From: Schistocerca nitens
Taxonomy: Eukaryota > Arthropoda > Insecta > Orthoptera > Acrididae
Direction of reading: 5' to 3'
Assembly (NCBI RefSeq): GCF_023898315.1
Contig: NC_064614.1
Coordinates: forward strand, 74,350,501-74,414,500
Length of the DNA: 64,000 bases
Shown here: piece by piece, positions 23,216 to 35,189 of the stretch
How positions within the stretch are numbered: position 1 is the stretch's first letter
Layout of the letters: each line of letters starts with the position of its first letter
Notes under the pieces: model-generated
What the model saw: the letters and a program-made list of their open reading frames with translations, nothing else
The model's database searches: none
Told to the model about the DNA's origin: nothing
Translations under genes and position numbers: made by a program

Positions 23216-24165
23216 TTTACAGCTGAGGTTGAATTGTTACATGTTCAATATTGTACATATTTCTGATCTGATGCGCTTTTCACACTTCAGTTTTATTTTT
23301 ATGATTTCTTTTGCTCAGCAGGACTGTAGAAATTCGCCTTAACAACAACAAAATATTAGCATGAAATGCGGTCACCGCAACTAACCATCGCCCTTTACAG
23401 TATACAAGTTCGACAGCTGGTGCTTCAACTTTGGTATAACTTTCTTTTAATTTTCGTTGTTTCTCTTGTAGCAGTTCTTTCCTGCTCTCAGGCAGAAAGG
23501 TACTTCGCACGCTGAACACATCCGCACAGTTCTGACTGGGGTTTCTCTTGAACTGCAGACTGCTCGTCATCTAGATGATGAGTAAGTAGGCTTATGCTTA
23601 CTCCGTGCGTGGTGAATACTTTCGACTACGTATGGCTTACGTGCCTGGATCTGACATGATAAATAATTTTTTGTACAGAGGATGAAGCAGCAGTCACTGA
23701 AACTATTTTTGGGACCAACGAACTTTTTTACACCTCTTGACGAAAGTGAATGTCGGGTCCTTTTCATCATCTTCATTCCTGTCGACACTCTTGTCACTAG
23801 ATATAATTTCATCAAAATTGGAGAGACATTCTTGACAGCGAAGAGGGGCGATTTTTAGCCACACAGAAATCCGTCTGTAAAGAACACAAACTTCTATCCG
23901 AATAAAAAGTAATATTACATGTAGATTTCTGGAAGGTCAACACATAAATATAAACAGTCACCACCAAGAATAGCCGAATAAAGAAGAGCTACAGAGAGAA
24001 ATGCATGATAATTCCACGAACAACATCAACAATGGATGAAATATCAGCTGTGTAGTAAGTACCCGGCAGAAGTACTGGACTATGCTTCTCGTGCCATCCA
24101 GCGAAAACATTACTGATGGAGTTTTTCTGTTGAAACGTACAAAATGTCCTCCATCGGCAGCAATA
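23216..24165. other. No recognisable gene
   Basis: The minus strand carries a short open frame (23280-23570) with a charged segment rich in Glu, Lys and Arg, but I recognise no family. The rest is unremarkable. Confidence 0.5.
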
Positions 24166-24176
24166 CAGGGCCTATA

Positions 24177-24370
24177 GCCTGCCGGTGTGGCCGTGCGGTT
24201 CTAGGCGCTACAGTCTGGAACCGCGTGACCGCTACGGTCGCAGGTTCGAATCCTGCCTCGGGCATGGATGTGTGTGATGTCCTGAGGTTAGTTAGGTTTA
24301 ATTAGTTCTAAGTTCTAGGGGACTGATGACCTTAGAAGTTAAGTCCCATAGTGCTCAGAGCCATTTGAAC
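24177..24370 (+). mobile_element. tRNA-derived SINE (type 1)
   Basis: Same head and body as the SINE at 2383, with box B GGTTCGAATCC. It is flanked by CAGGGCCT-type duplications at 24166-24176 and 24371-24381 (one mismatch). Confidence 0.94.
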
Positions 24371-24389
24371 CAGGGCCTGTAACGCTGCG

Positions 24390-25300
24390 GAACATACCGA
24401 CACACGTGTTATGGTTGCCACAGGAATGGATTCATAAGCGGTCACAATCGCCTCTCTCATGCCACCCATCGTACGCAGCTTTGTGGCGTAGACGTTGTTC
24501 ATCAGATTTCCCTACAGAAGGAAGTCTAACAGCGTTAGATAGGAAGATCTTGGTGGAAGCTGAACACTTCCTCGTCGGCCTATTCACTTCTCAACAAGTT
24601 TATGAAGCAGGACTTGCTGCACTTCATGATGGTAATATGACGGGGCGCCGTCTTGTTAAAAAAAAAAAGTTTCCATCTATATATAGTTAGTGAACTGCTG
24701 ATACAGTTCGTTCCTGCGACATGGCGAGGTACTTTATATCTGTCAATTTTCCTTCGACAAAGAATGGCGGTAAAAGTACTGTGAGTGGCGTACCACATCA
24801 CACCGATAAGCCAGAAATATCGACAGATCGTTCTTCCGTAACATGAGGATTACATCATGCCCACTACAAGTAGTCATGGCGACTGATGGTTCCATTCAGT
24901 TTAAACGTGGCTCATCTCAACAAACAATGACGTCAGTCGACTGTTCATTATCGAAAATCCATTCACAAAATTCGAAGCGCCTGTGCGGATCGTCCTCATT
25001 CATTGCCTGAAGCAGTCTGAGATTGTAGGGCTTTCACTTTGCTTGTTTCAAACTGCGGTGAACTGTTGTTCTCGCGCGCGCCCTTATGAATGTATTTCTT
25101 TGGGGATCTTGTGAAACATCGTACCACTGATTCTACTCCAATCTCGTCCGCTACTGATTTCTATGTGCCACACCGTCTCTTCTTCAGAGTACGCACGCTT
25201 CCTTCCCTATCAAACTTGTTGTGGAATTTTGTTACTGTTACACGTGACACTGACGCAGTAACGAACTCTGTCCGCTGTCGCCTCTGAAATTCTTTCATGT
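24390..25300 (-). pseudogene. Mariner-superfamily transposase, heavily decayed
   Basis: On the minus strand, broken frames read phrases typical of insect IS630/mariner-type DDE enzymes: DDPHRRFEFCEWIFDN followed by a D-E-x-R-L-N motif (first catalytic Asp region), and further on an NKTAPRHIT segment (consensus QQDGAPPHY). Upstream there are remnants of a helix-turn-helix region. Stops and frame changes are frequent. Subfamily is uncertain. Confidence 0.5.
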
Positions 25301-26359
25301 TTTCTCATTTCCAATAACACTTTAAAATCCACTTTCTTTGCTCCAACGACACGTTTCTAGCCGACTTGTTATTTACGTGTAGTAACTGACAACTGAAAGT
25401 AAAAAAGAAAAGAAAAAGAAAAACAAATGAATGGCTACTTACACTAGTCATGGGCACACCCTACAATGACAAATGGATTAGGTTCTCTCTAAAAATTCCT
25501 GTTATTACAGTTCAAGCAGTGTAAAATCCCTTGTGCAGCACCCTATATATTGCAGGGAGACACACAAATGCGAGGTGGTCTCTTACACAGTCTTACAGAA
25601 AGCATCCACAATCCTGAATGGTGTACTGAGATGCCACCTTTCTACAATGTAAAGAATGAAGCTAAAAGCATCACACCGAACACAAAGAAAATCTAAACAA
25701 TAGTAGTTCCAGTTCCCAGAGAGAGCGAGAACTGTTCAGCTGAAGCGGACAAAGAAAGTGAGAGTTGCTAGCCACGCGTTGCGTATTAGATGCAAAGAGG
25801 CAGAGGTCGAACTGGTGGAATTACCACCCTGCGATGAGTAGATGTTCGCAGTGAAAATCGGCGTGGTCTTACGAAAGCAACTACGGCAATAGCTGCGCGT
25901 GAAACATGGTAACCAAACGGGACGGTTGGCTTCTCCCAGGGCTATGGAAGGCAACGCTTGCGTGGCAAAATGGCGGTAATGGCCACACTCCTACTGTCTT
26001 CGATGTATACTGGTCCAAGGGCAGCAAACGAATGGACTCGGTAATGACTCTTGTTGCTGTTTGTAAACTTGGACGCCGCACAATATAACAAGAACAATTC
26101 TGTAGAATAATGCTTTAGAAACTGTAACGTTATCTGCCCGGACTTTTATTAAATATGTATTGCACCAAAATTGTGATTTCCGCCAATTATGCTACTTTCA
26201 GTTGATAACTCACTATGAAGTGCGTCAGTGGACCATTCGTTTTAAGAAGACATTGTCCTCATGTCAAATACAAGGTGACAACTATTGGACTATAAGAAAA
26301 AAAGATGTAAATAAACTTAAACTACGGCGCGCACATACTTTATTCAATATGTTAGCGTC
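25301..26359. other. No recognisable gene
   Basis: Nothing identifiable. Short open frames near 25740-26090 overlap on both strands without motifs. Confidence 0.5.
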
Positions 26360-26880
26360 ACTATAGATACTCGGATTTAGTTTATGACATGTTCGACACG
26401 CCTGGAATCATTGACGATGATGTGGCCCAGACGAATAGAAATTTCTTCATGAACCCCTTACAGTCTCGGAATATCGATGCTGTCGATGACCTCCTGAATG
26501 ACTATCTTCAGCTCAGACGTTGTTTTGTGGTTATTGCTGTACACCTTGTCTTTCCTATAGCCCCACAAAAAGGAGTTGCATGTGTTCAGATCCGGAGAAT
26601 ATGGCGGCCAAATGAGGTCCACGCCCGTGGCCTCTAGGTACCACAGACCCTGAATGCGGTCCCCAATGTGATCCTCCAGGACATCAAAGAATCTCCTGCT
26701 TCGATGGGGTCGAACTCCGTGTTGCATGAACCACATCTTGTCGAAATGAAGGTCACTTTGGGTAATGGGGACGAAATCATCTTCCAAAACCTTCACGTAG
26801 CGTTCGGTACTCACCGTGCCGTCAAGGAATATCGCACGGATTATTCCGTCACTCGGTATTGGACATCGCACAGTCAACCA
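26360..26880 (-). pseudogene. Mariner-like transposase, C-terminal half
   Basis: A 139-codon open stretch (26458-26877) reads the catalytic half of a mariner-type DDE transposase. It has FLDGTVSTERYVKVLEDDF, FMQHGVRPHRSRR (the usual QDGARPH Asp is His here) and WPPYSPDLNTCNSFLWGYRK with the family-typical WGYLKDRVY continuation. The third catalytic Asp position (usually PCDYFLWG) is Asn. The C-terminal tail continues degenerately to about 26360. The N-terminal half is absent because the sequence switches at about 26880 to the duplicated block. Confidence 0.82.
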
Positions 26881-27937
26881 TTGAGGGAAAGAGACTTCTC
26901 GATCGCAAAATGCGGGTTGTCACTCCCTCAAATTCGCCAATTTCGGTTACTTATGAACCCATCCAAATGAAAGTGGCTGACAGCAACAAGGCGCGTGCGC
27001 AAGCGCATACTAATTCCCATGATGCCCCGCGACCAACCACGAAGTAAGAACGTCCCAACGCAAACCGTTCAAAACGTATGACGATTTTATTTCACATAGT
27101 TCAATAACGGTCACCCAGTATGTTTGTAAAGGTGTTAAACAAATCCTATTACAGTTTTCTAGGGGTTGTAGATTTTCGCCCGTGGTTTACAAGCAGCGTC
27201 TGTAACTGGTAATCAACAGATCCTGATTCCTGGGTTCGAACCACACCAGTGCCCAAATTTTGAATAAAATATCGTGGACAATGGCTGCCGAAGTGTTTCG
27301 GCATAAGAAGTCACCTTCATTCAGCCATCGGCCGTGTCAAAGAAGGCTGAGAAGCGATCAGAGGTCTAGCGCACTGTTTTGCCCTTATTATTATTCCGTC
27401 ACTCGGTATTGGACATCGCACAGTCAACCATTGAGGGTAAAGAGACTTCTCGATCGCAAAATGCGGGTTGTCACTCCCTCAAATTCGCCAATTTCGGTTA
27501 CTTATGAACCCATCCAAATGAAAGTGGCTGACAGCAACAAGGCGCGTGCGCAAGCGCATACTAATTCCCATGATGCCCCGCGACCAACCACGAAGTAAGA
27601 ACGTCCCAACGCAAACCGTTCAAAACGTATGACGATTTTATTTCACATAGTTCAATAACGGTCACCCAGTATGTTTGTAAAGGTGTTAAACAAATCCTAT
27701 TACAGTTTTCTAGGGGTTGTAGATTTTCGCCCGTGGTTTACAAGTAGCGTCTGTAACTGGTAATCAAAAGATCCTGATTCCTGGGTTCGAACCACACCAG
27801 TGCCCAAATTTTGAATAAAATATCGTGGACAATGGCTGCCGAAGTGTTTCGGCATAAGAAGTCACCTTCATTCAGCCATCGGCCGTGTCAAAGAAGGCTG
27901 AGAAGCGATCAGAGGTCTAGCGCACTGTTTTGCCCTT
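26841..27937 (+). repeat. 550-bp tandem duplication spanning a mariner/LINE junction
   Basis: Unit 1 is about 26841-27390 and unit 2 is 27391-27937. They differ at about three or four positions (for example CAAGCAGCG against CAAGTAGCG, and one inserted T). Each unit begins inside the mariner remnant and ends inside a tRNA-like LINE 5' leader. The second unit continues into the LINE body. Confidence 0.96.
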
Positions 27938-28940
27938 GGCGTGGAAAACTGCTACTAATAGGCAGGAGAATCAGCAAGGTATTTGAAACCACTGCATTAA
28001 AGACATACAATTTCTATCCATAGGACATATGATCTTTGGTAAAAACGTGTCATGATGATATCTTTATTGGCAAAAAATTCCGGACGAGTCCCACATTCGG
28101 ATCTTTCTGAAGCTCCTGCCAAGCGGGTGGTGACTATGAAAAAAAGACTGAATAACCGACAAACGGGTAACGTTCCACAAGTCACGGCTTGGAGTGTCAA
28201 ACTTTGAACCAGGTAGAGAACCTAGAAAATCTGAAAAGCGAAATTCTCAGGCTCAATTTAGATATAGCGTGATTAAGAGGATTCAAATGGAAAGAAGACA
28301 AGGATATCTGGTCATATGTGACTAGGGTAATGTCAACAACAGCAGAAATGATATAACGGCAACAGGATGAATTATGAATAGGAGGGTTAGGTAGAGACTG
28401 TGTTACTGGGAACAGTTCAGTGACGGGGTTGCTCTCAGAATCGACAGCAAACCAACACTGACAGCAGTAGTTCATGTTTACATGTCGACATTGCAAGCAG
28501 CAGACGAAGAGACAGAGAAAGTATACGATGTTATAGAAAGGGTAGCTTAGTACGTAATGGGGGATAAAAATCTGATAGTCATGGGGGGACTGGTATGTAG
28601 TTGTATGCGAAAAGAGCAGAAGATAGTGCTATGGTGTTGGTAGTAGGAATGAGAGAGGGAATTGGAAGTGTAGTTGGAACCAGAATCTGTATCTTAAGTA
28701 GTACAAGCATTAGATTAAGGACTGTATTGTTATAAGGTTCAGGAGACCGTATTTGAGAGTAAGCTCATATAGATAGTGGATAAGGGAAACCCATGTGGGA
28801 CAACATATGGTTGCACATGGCCATTGCCATCAACACAGACAGAGTTTTCTTGTGGAGAGCTAGTTGAACTAAAAACTCCTGTTGGAAGATGTGGGAAGAA
28901 TCTTTCGAAACTGTTGCATACTGAAAAAGAATTGTGAATT
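27735..28940 (+). mobile_element. RTE-like LINE, 5' leader and endonuclease fragment
   Basis: This starts with a tRNA-like leader that has a box B (GGTTCGAACC at 27784-27793; the same motif is at 27233-27242 in the duplicated unit), which may serve as an internal promoter. A conserved LINE leader follows, including CATTAAAGACA and GTGTCATGATGAT. From about 28420 a decayed endonuclease is readable on the plus strand: ALRIDSKPTLTAVVHVYM, EETEKVYDVIERV, KNLIVMGG (consensus NLIVMGDWNA). Stops are frequent. The RT is missing, as the element ends at about 28940. It is probably the same family as the RT-bearing fragments at 1-573 and 32.9-34.4 kb. Confidence 0.72.
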
Positions 28941-29301
28941 TTTTATAGTTTTATTTCTACACTCGGCCTGAAAGTAGAGACCAGCCCCGGTGACGCGTGA
29001 CGCGCAGATCGAGTAAGCCACTAGATGCTATTAACTCAGGCATTTGAGTGCTACAGCGAAATTCACATGCCGCAAGTTGTACCGACCCTAGCAGTCTGTG
29101 CGGGTGGGGGGGGGGGGCAGAGGAAGCTAGAAAAAGCTGATAGGACATGTACAATGACGCAGAGTTACTCGACCCTCTACAGGACTACGTCAAAAGATTT
29201 TTGTTTATATATATAAAATAAGGTGGAGCCCCTCCACACCCATACCGGCATGTTGCCCAACACAAAAGGTCTACTTCCATCTCTGCATATTGGCTAGTTT
29301 T
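28941..29301. other. No recognisable gene
   Basis: Contains a G14 run at about 29102-29116 and nothing recognisable. Confidence 0.5.
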
Positions 29302-29313
29302 CACTAAGTGAAG

Positions 29314-29515
29314 CCGGCCGGTGCGGCCGAGCTGTTGTAGGCGCTTCAGTCTGGAACCGCGGGACCGCTACGGTCGCAGGTTCGAATCCAGCCTCGGGCA
29401 TAGACACATGTGATGTCGTTAGGTTAGTTAGGTTCAAGTAGTTCTAAGTTTTAGGGGACTGAAGACCTCAGATGTTAAGTTCCATAGTGCTCAGAGCCAT
29501 TTTAACCATTTGAAC
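29314..29515 (+). mobile_element. tRNA-derived SINE (type 1)
   Basis: Complete head and body with several substitutions. A perfect 12-bp target duplication (CACTAAGTGAAG) is at 29302-29313 and 29516-29527. Confidence 0.95.
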
Positions 29516-29527
29516 CACTAAGTGAAG

Positions 29528-30094
29528 TCTCACAGGATGTGGGTACTGCGATGTCTGCGTACGACTTGTTATGATAAACCAATAATACGCGCTCATCTAG
29601 AGATAGATTGGGTCGAAAGTTAACCGAAGGGTAGCGGTTTGAAGGGCAGAAGAAAAAAAGTGCCAAGACAAGAGCCAAGGCAAAAAAACCTCTGCGATAG
29701 CAAGGTCGGGTTACAACAGCAGTAGCAGTTTTCTTGCTGCCTGCAACAGGTTGCGCAAGGGTAGGTTTTGTTAGCAGTGGGTATCATGCACGCGGATACT
29801 TTTGACGTTGTGGAAAGCGTTACTCGGTGGCTGCAACTGGGTACCAGTGTTGGCTTCTCGGTCAGCGTCAGCATGCCTGTAACAGTTGGGTTCATCATCG
29901 TTTACTGTCCGGTAGGTTATATGTCGTGTTCACAGTGTAAGGTAGTGTTGACGGTTTGTTTGTGAGTTACTGTGAGAGCTTGTTGGCTTCCCTGCTGTAG
30001 CCAGTTGGTTGGCTCTAATAGCAGCTGGCATATCCAGTCAATGTTGATGAATTGTAGGAGCTTGCCGATGTTGTCGCTTGCGTGTGTATGTTAG
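29528..30094. other. No recognisable gene
   Basis: No domain recognised. The sequence is moderately G/T-rich on the plus strand near 29830-30090. Confidence 0.5.
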
Positions 30095-30730
30095 CTTGCC
30101 ATAGGTGGTTATGCCCTAGCTAGTAGTATCTTTGGCCGCTTATGCTTCCACCTGTGGTCGTGATCATAGTTTCCAAGAGTGAACATGAAAAGATTGTTCG
30201 AGTGTCTCGAGTTCCTGTGTAGTCCTGTGGCGAGCGTTTTGAATACTTCCTTGAGGATTTCAAGGTGGTATTCGCTGTGAATATCCACGGTGTGGGTATA
30301 GCGTGGAGCGTTGCCACTTATGCGTAGCACTTGTTCTGTATGATCTGCAGGTGACGCAGGCGTGTAGGAGCTGTGTATCCCAAAAAGGGATCTGTGTACG
30401 TCATCCAGGGTCTAATCACTGTCATGTATAAGGACCTTGACACCCTCTTATTCAGTGTACTTTCCCTGTTGAGCACTGAGCCTCACGTGCACTCTGTTGG
30501 CAACGTATTCTATGTGCTCCTCCCATGTAAGTTTTCGGTCCAGCCAGACACCAAGGTATCGGAAACGTATTGGGCGTGCATGTAGTTTTACGTGTCTACA
30601 ATGTTGAAGTTTGCGCAGTAGCATAGACATGCATGTGAACGGGACTGTTTCGCACCTGTCGACGTTTACTTTAATACGCCATCGTTCCAACCAACGCTTG
30701 GCAGTCCTCTGCGCCGTCTGCATTCTGAAT
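30095..30730 (-). pseudogene. Jockey-type LINE, RT C-terminal fragment
   Basis: The minus strand reads the thumb and post-RT region of a Jockey-like reverse transcriptase: LERWRIKVNVDRCETVPFT, RYLGVWLDRKLTWEEHIEYV and a downstream LQIIQNKCYA and TPWIFTANTT tail, spread over frames with stops. The 5' part is missing; the fragment ends exactly beside Tc1 copy 2 and does not continue on the other side. Confidence 0.78.
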
Positions 30731-30733
30731 ATA

Positions 30734-32155
30734 CACTCCTGGAAATGGAAATAAGAACACATTGACACCGGTGTGTCAGACCCACCATACTTGCTCCGGA
30801 CACTGCGAGAGGGCTGTACAAGCAATGATCACACGCACGGCACAGCGGACACACCAGGAACCGCGGTGTTGGCCGTCGAATGGCGCTAGCTGCGCAGCAT
30901 TTGTGCACCGCCGCCGTCAGTGTCAGCCAGTTTGCCGTGGCATACGGAGCTCCATCGCAGTCTTTAACACTGGTAGCATGCCGCGACAGCGTGGACGTGA
31001 ACCGTATGTGCAGTTGACGGACTTTGAGCGAGGGCGTATAGTGGGCATGCGGGAGGCCGGGTGGACGTACCGCCGAATTGCTCAACACGTGGGGCGTGAG
31101 GTCTCCACAGTACATCGATGTTGTCGCCAGTGGTCCGCGGAAGGTGCACGTGCCCGTCGACCTGGGACCGGACCGCAGCGACGCACGGATGCACGTCAAG
31201 ACCGTAGGATCCTACGCAGTGCCGTAGGGGACCGCACCGCCACTTCCCAGCAAATTAGGGACACTGTTGCTCCTGGGGTATCGGCGAGGACCATTCGCAA
31301 CCGTCTCCATGAAGCTGGGCTACGGTCCCGCACACCGTTAGGCCGTCTTCCGCTCACGCCCCAACATCGTGCAGCCCGCCTCCAGTGGTGTCGCGACAGG
31401 CGTGAATGGAGGGACGAATGGAGACGTGTCGTCTTCAGCGATGACAGTCGCTTCTGCCTTGGTGCCAATGATGGTCGTATGCGTGTTTGGCGCCGTGCAG
31501 GTGAGCGCCACAATCAGGACCGCATACGACCGAGGCACACAGGGCCAACACCCGGCATCATGGTGTGGGGAGCGATCTCCTACACTGGCCGTACACCACT
31601 GGTGATCGTCGAGGGGACACTGAATAGTGCACGGTACATCCAAACCGTCATCGAACCCATCGTTCTACCATTCCTAGACCGGCAAGGGAACTTGCTGTTC
31701 CAACAGGACAATGCACGTCCGCATGTATCCCGTGCCACCCAACGTGCTCTAGAAGGTGTAAGTCAACTACCCTGGCCAGCAAGATCTCCGGATCTGTCCC
31801 CCATTGAGCATGTTTGGGACTGGATGAAGCGTCGTCTCACGCGGTGTGCACGTCCAGCACGAACGCTGGTCCAACTGAGGCGCCAGGTGGAAATGGCATG
31901 GCAAGCCGTTCCACAGGACTACATCCAGCATCTCTACGATCGTCTCCATGGGAGAATAGCAGCCTGCATTGCTGCGAAAGGTGGATATACACTGTACTAG
32001 TGCTGACATTGTGCATGCTCTGTTGCCTGTGTCTATGTGCCTGTGGTTCTGTCAGTGTGATCATGTGATGTATCTGACCCCAGGAATGTGTCAATAAAGT
32101 TTCCCCTTCCTGGGACAATGAATTCACGGTGTTCTTATTTCAATTTCCAGGAGTG
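30734..32155 (+). mobile_element. Tc1-like DNA transposon, copy 2 (intact)
   Basis: 1422 bp with the same inverted ends as copy 1 and TA at 30732-30733 and 32156-32157. It is inserted at the edge of a Jockey-type LINE fragment. Confidence 0.97.
30978..32000 (+). CDS. Tc1-like transposase, copy 2
   Basis: A 340-residue transposase nearly identical to copy 1. The first catalytic motif reads FSDDSRF, so the residue after catalytic Asp155 is Asp instead of Glu; Asp244 and Glu277 are intact. Residue 56 is Ala (SAEGARARR). The start at MPRQRGREPY was chosen for family length. The change beside Asp155 is conservative and may or may not affect activity. Confidence 0.95.
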   Translation: MPRQRGREPYVQLTDFERGRIVGMREAGWTYRRIAQHVGREVSTVHRCCRQWSAEGARARRPGTGPQRRTDARQDRRILRSAVGDRTATSQQIRDTVAPGVSARTIRNRLHEAGLRSRTPLGRLPLTPQHRAARLQWCRDRREWRDEWRRVVFSDDSRFCLGANDGRMRVWRRAGERHNQDRIRPRHTGPTPGIMVWGAISYTGRTPLVIVEGTLNSARYIQTVIEPIVLPFLDRQGNLLFQQDNARPHVSRATQRALEGVSQLPWPARSPDLSPIEHVWDWMKRRLTRCARPARTLVQLRRQVEMAWQAVPQDYIQHLYDRLHGRIAACIAAKGGYTLY

Positions 32156-32157
32156 TA

Positions 32158-32934
32158 TGTTCGACGGTATCCAGTCTTACTCAAGGAAGGCTGTTCCTTC
32201 CGCGTAGATACCAAACGTCGTGTTACGTCAGAAGCATAGCTATAAGGGTATAAATAATTGGCCGTAGGGACTCTCAGCATTCAGTCGTGCCGCCATTCTC
32301 TCCGCGTCTTGAACCAGAAAGAAAGACGGGTTTTTAATTTCACAGAAACCATGACCCCTCGTTGGTGTTGAACATCGGTTGTCACACTGCCCACTGATAA
32401 ACTCACTGAGTGCCGGCACGAGGCATGGCAGCTTCGGGACTTGGGGAAGTTTCGCCGATGCGGAAAGCTGGAGTCTAGCCAGTGTCCGCCCTGTGAGCGA
32501 TTTCGGTCTACGAGACTGCAGGGTGTCTACAATCCAGATGGGGGAGACGCCGTCACGGCCTCCAAGCCACTTAAGACGTCTACGACGTCCGTTCTGCTAG
32601 ACTCCTGGGGGATGACCGGGGCATTCCTGATCGCCATGTGGAAATCTAGTATCGGCTAATGCATGCAAGCGCACGATGGCGACAATAATATGTGGGTGAT
32701 CGAGACTTTAGCGCATTGAGCAATCGGCTGCAAACACAGTGCGGCCCCAAGGTGGGTCGGAGTACTGTGTAAGGCTTCTTGAAGAAACAGGTGACAGTGC
32801 TACCACTATTTCACCGCACGTTACAGCGTAGGTAGCCACTCCCACACTGTTTCTCCCTCCATCCTGACGCATAGCGACCGGGTCATTACAAACGTACGTT
32901 CAGTGTTCTAGACTTAATACCATTCGTAATGGAA
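32158..32934. other. No recognisable gene
   Basis: GC-balanced single-copy-looking sequence with two overlapping short plus-strand frames (32379-32659), neither with a known motif. Confidence 0.5.
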
Positions 32935-34375
32935 TGTTGTTGTTGTGCCCGCATCCCGTGGTCGTGCGGTAGCGTTCTCGCTTCCCACGCCCGCGTTCCC
33001 GGGTTCGATTCCCGGCGGGGTCAGGGATTTTCTCTGCCTCGTGATGGCTGGGTGTTGTGTGATGTCCTTAGGTTAGTTAGGTTTAAGTAGTTCTAAGTTC
33101 TAGGGGACTGATGCCTATGGATGTTAAGTCCCATAGTGCTGAGAGCCATTTGAACCATTTTTTTGTTGTTGTTGTGGTCTTCAGTCCAGAGACTGGTTTG
33201 ATGCAGCTCTCCATGCTACTCTATCTTGTGCAAGCTTCTTCATGTCCCAGTACCTACTGCAACCTACATCCTTCTGAATCTGTTTAGTGTATTCATCTCT
33301 TGGTCTCCCTCTCCAATTTTTACGCTCCACGCTGCCCTCCAATACCAAATTGGTGATCCCTTGATGCCTCAGAATTTGCCCTACCAACCGATCCCTCATT
33401 CCAGTCAAGTTGTGCCACAAATTTCTCTTCTCTCCAATTCTGTTCAGTACCTCCTCATTAGTTATGTGATCTACTTATCTAATCTTCAGAAATCTTCTGT
33501 AGCACCAAATTTCGAAAGCTTCTATTCTCTTCTTGTCTAAACTATTTATCGTTCACGTTTCACTTCCATACATGGCTATACTCCATACAAATACTTTCGG
33601 AAACGAATTCCTGACACTTAAATCTGTTCTCGATGTTAACAAATTTCTCTTCTTCAGAAACGCTTTCCTTGCCATAGCCAGTCTACATTTTATATCGTCT
33701 CTGCTTCGACAATAATCACTTATTTTGCTTCCCAAATAGCAAAACTCATTTATTACTTTAAGCGTCTCATTTCCTAATCGAATTCCCTTGGCATCACCCG
33801 ATTCAATTCGACTACATTCCATTATCCTCGTTTTGCTTTTGTTGATGTTGATCTTATATCTTCCTTTCAAGACACTGTCCATTCCGTTCAACTGCTCTTC
33901 CAGGTCTCTGACAGAATTACAATGTCATCGGCGAACCTCAAAGTTTTTATTTCTTCTCCGTGGATTTTAATGCCCACTCCGAATTTTTCTTTTGTAGCCT
34001 TTATTGCTTGCTCAATATACAGATTGAATAACATCGGGGATAGGCTACAACCCTGTCTCACTCCCTTCCCAACCACTGCTTCCCTTTCATGCCCCTCGAC
34101 TCTTATAACTACCTTCTGGTTTCTTTACAAATTGTAAATAGCCTTTCGCTCCCTGTGTTTTACCCCTGCCACCTTCAGAATTTGCAAGAGAGTATTCCAG
34201 TCAACACTGTTAAAAGCTTTCTCTAAGTCTACAAATGCTAGAAACGTAGGTTTGCCTTTCCTTAATCCATTTTCTAAGATAAGTCGAAGGGTCGGTATTG
34301 CCTCACGTGTTCCACCATTTCTACGGAATCCAAATTGATCTTCCCCGAGGGCAGCTTCTACCAGTTTTCGTTCTG
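32935..34375 (-). mobile_element. RTE-like LINE, 5'-truncated
   Basis: The minus strand carries the second half of an RTE-type RT and the 3' tail. Readable blocks are EDQFGFRRNGGTREAI and TFLAFVDLEKAFNSVDWNTL, then GVRQGCSLSPMLFNLYIEQA, KTLRFADDIVIL (catalytic Asp pair, about 33930-33970) and NINKSKTRIMECS, FCYLGSKI. The coding runs through several frames (34125-34412, 33888-34076, 33553-33891, 33181-33420). The 3' end is a CAA tail at 33164-33178, split by a SINE, with the remaining tail at 32935-32947. The 5' end is truncated at about 34375. Confidence 0.9.
32948..33163 (+). mobile_element. tRNA-derived SINE (type 2 head)
   Basis: It has a different tRNA-like head from the type 1 SINEs (box B GGTTCGATTCC, and a CTCTGCCTCGTGATG linker) but the same downstream body. 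It is flanked by a 13-bp duplication TGTTGTTGTTGTG at 32935-32947 and 33164-33176, lying in the CAA/GTT tail of the RTE-like LINE. Confidence 0.93.
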
Positions 34376-35157
34376 GAATAATAACGTGTAATAACAATCC
34401 AAATAGTTTCAAAATAGTCTACTATAATAAATATGTTGCAAAACACCAGAGATTTGTTAATTACGGAAGAATTCAGCCCTGTCAAAGTGCGAGTTCGTAA
34501 ATATTCTCATGTTGCACAGTTTGGAAGTATAAGTGGAAAGATAGCCGCAGGGAAGAAACATTCTGTAAGACCGCCACTGTTATAGGTATATGAAGAAGGA
34601 GTATGTTTCTGAAGGATGCCCTAGGACAGGGGCGGCTTGTGGTGTGTTGTATGCTTAAAGTATTAAAGATAATACTGTCGGTGTTCGTAGACAACTTTAT
34701 TTTATGCTGTGTTGGGGACTGATCTAATCGTGCATACTTTGAAGTCAACTTTAAAGGGTTGGTGTAACCGAAACTCAATGACTGAAAATAAGCCGAAACG
34801 TACGTGGTGAATGCAGCACTTGGGAGAGAGGCTGTCCGTGGTGTTGAAAACATTTGAACCTGCCACCGTTGCCTGACGAATACTAAAGGTGGGGATAGTG
34901 GTGTGAGGTGTAGACGTAGATAGTGAAGATCATGGTAACAAGGAATACGAGAGCTGACGCAAGAACCGTGAGCAATGAAAATAGATGAAACTTTAACGTT
35001 TCCGTGGTCTCATATCTATGGAGGTGTGGCCCTAAATGGCCAGATAATCTGGAATATTAAGCTAGCCATACTAATGGATCATCAGAAAGATAAATTATCG
35101 TTAACGTTTAGGTTCGTAAAATTTTGTTAATTTATAGGGGGATCTTTTACTCTTTCT
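34376..35157. other. No recognisable gene
   Basis: No recognised coding family. A minus-strand open frame of 123 codons (34482-34853) shows no motif. Confidence 0.5.
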
Positions 35158-35189
35158 CGAATCTACATCTACATGCATACTCCGCAAGC

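Noticed and set aside
22304-23266. Open frames opposite the Tc1 transposases
   Set aside because: They mirror the real gene on the other strand and recur identically in all three copies because the DNA is the same.
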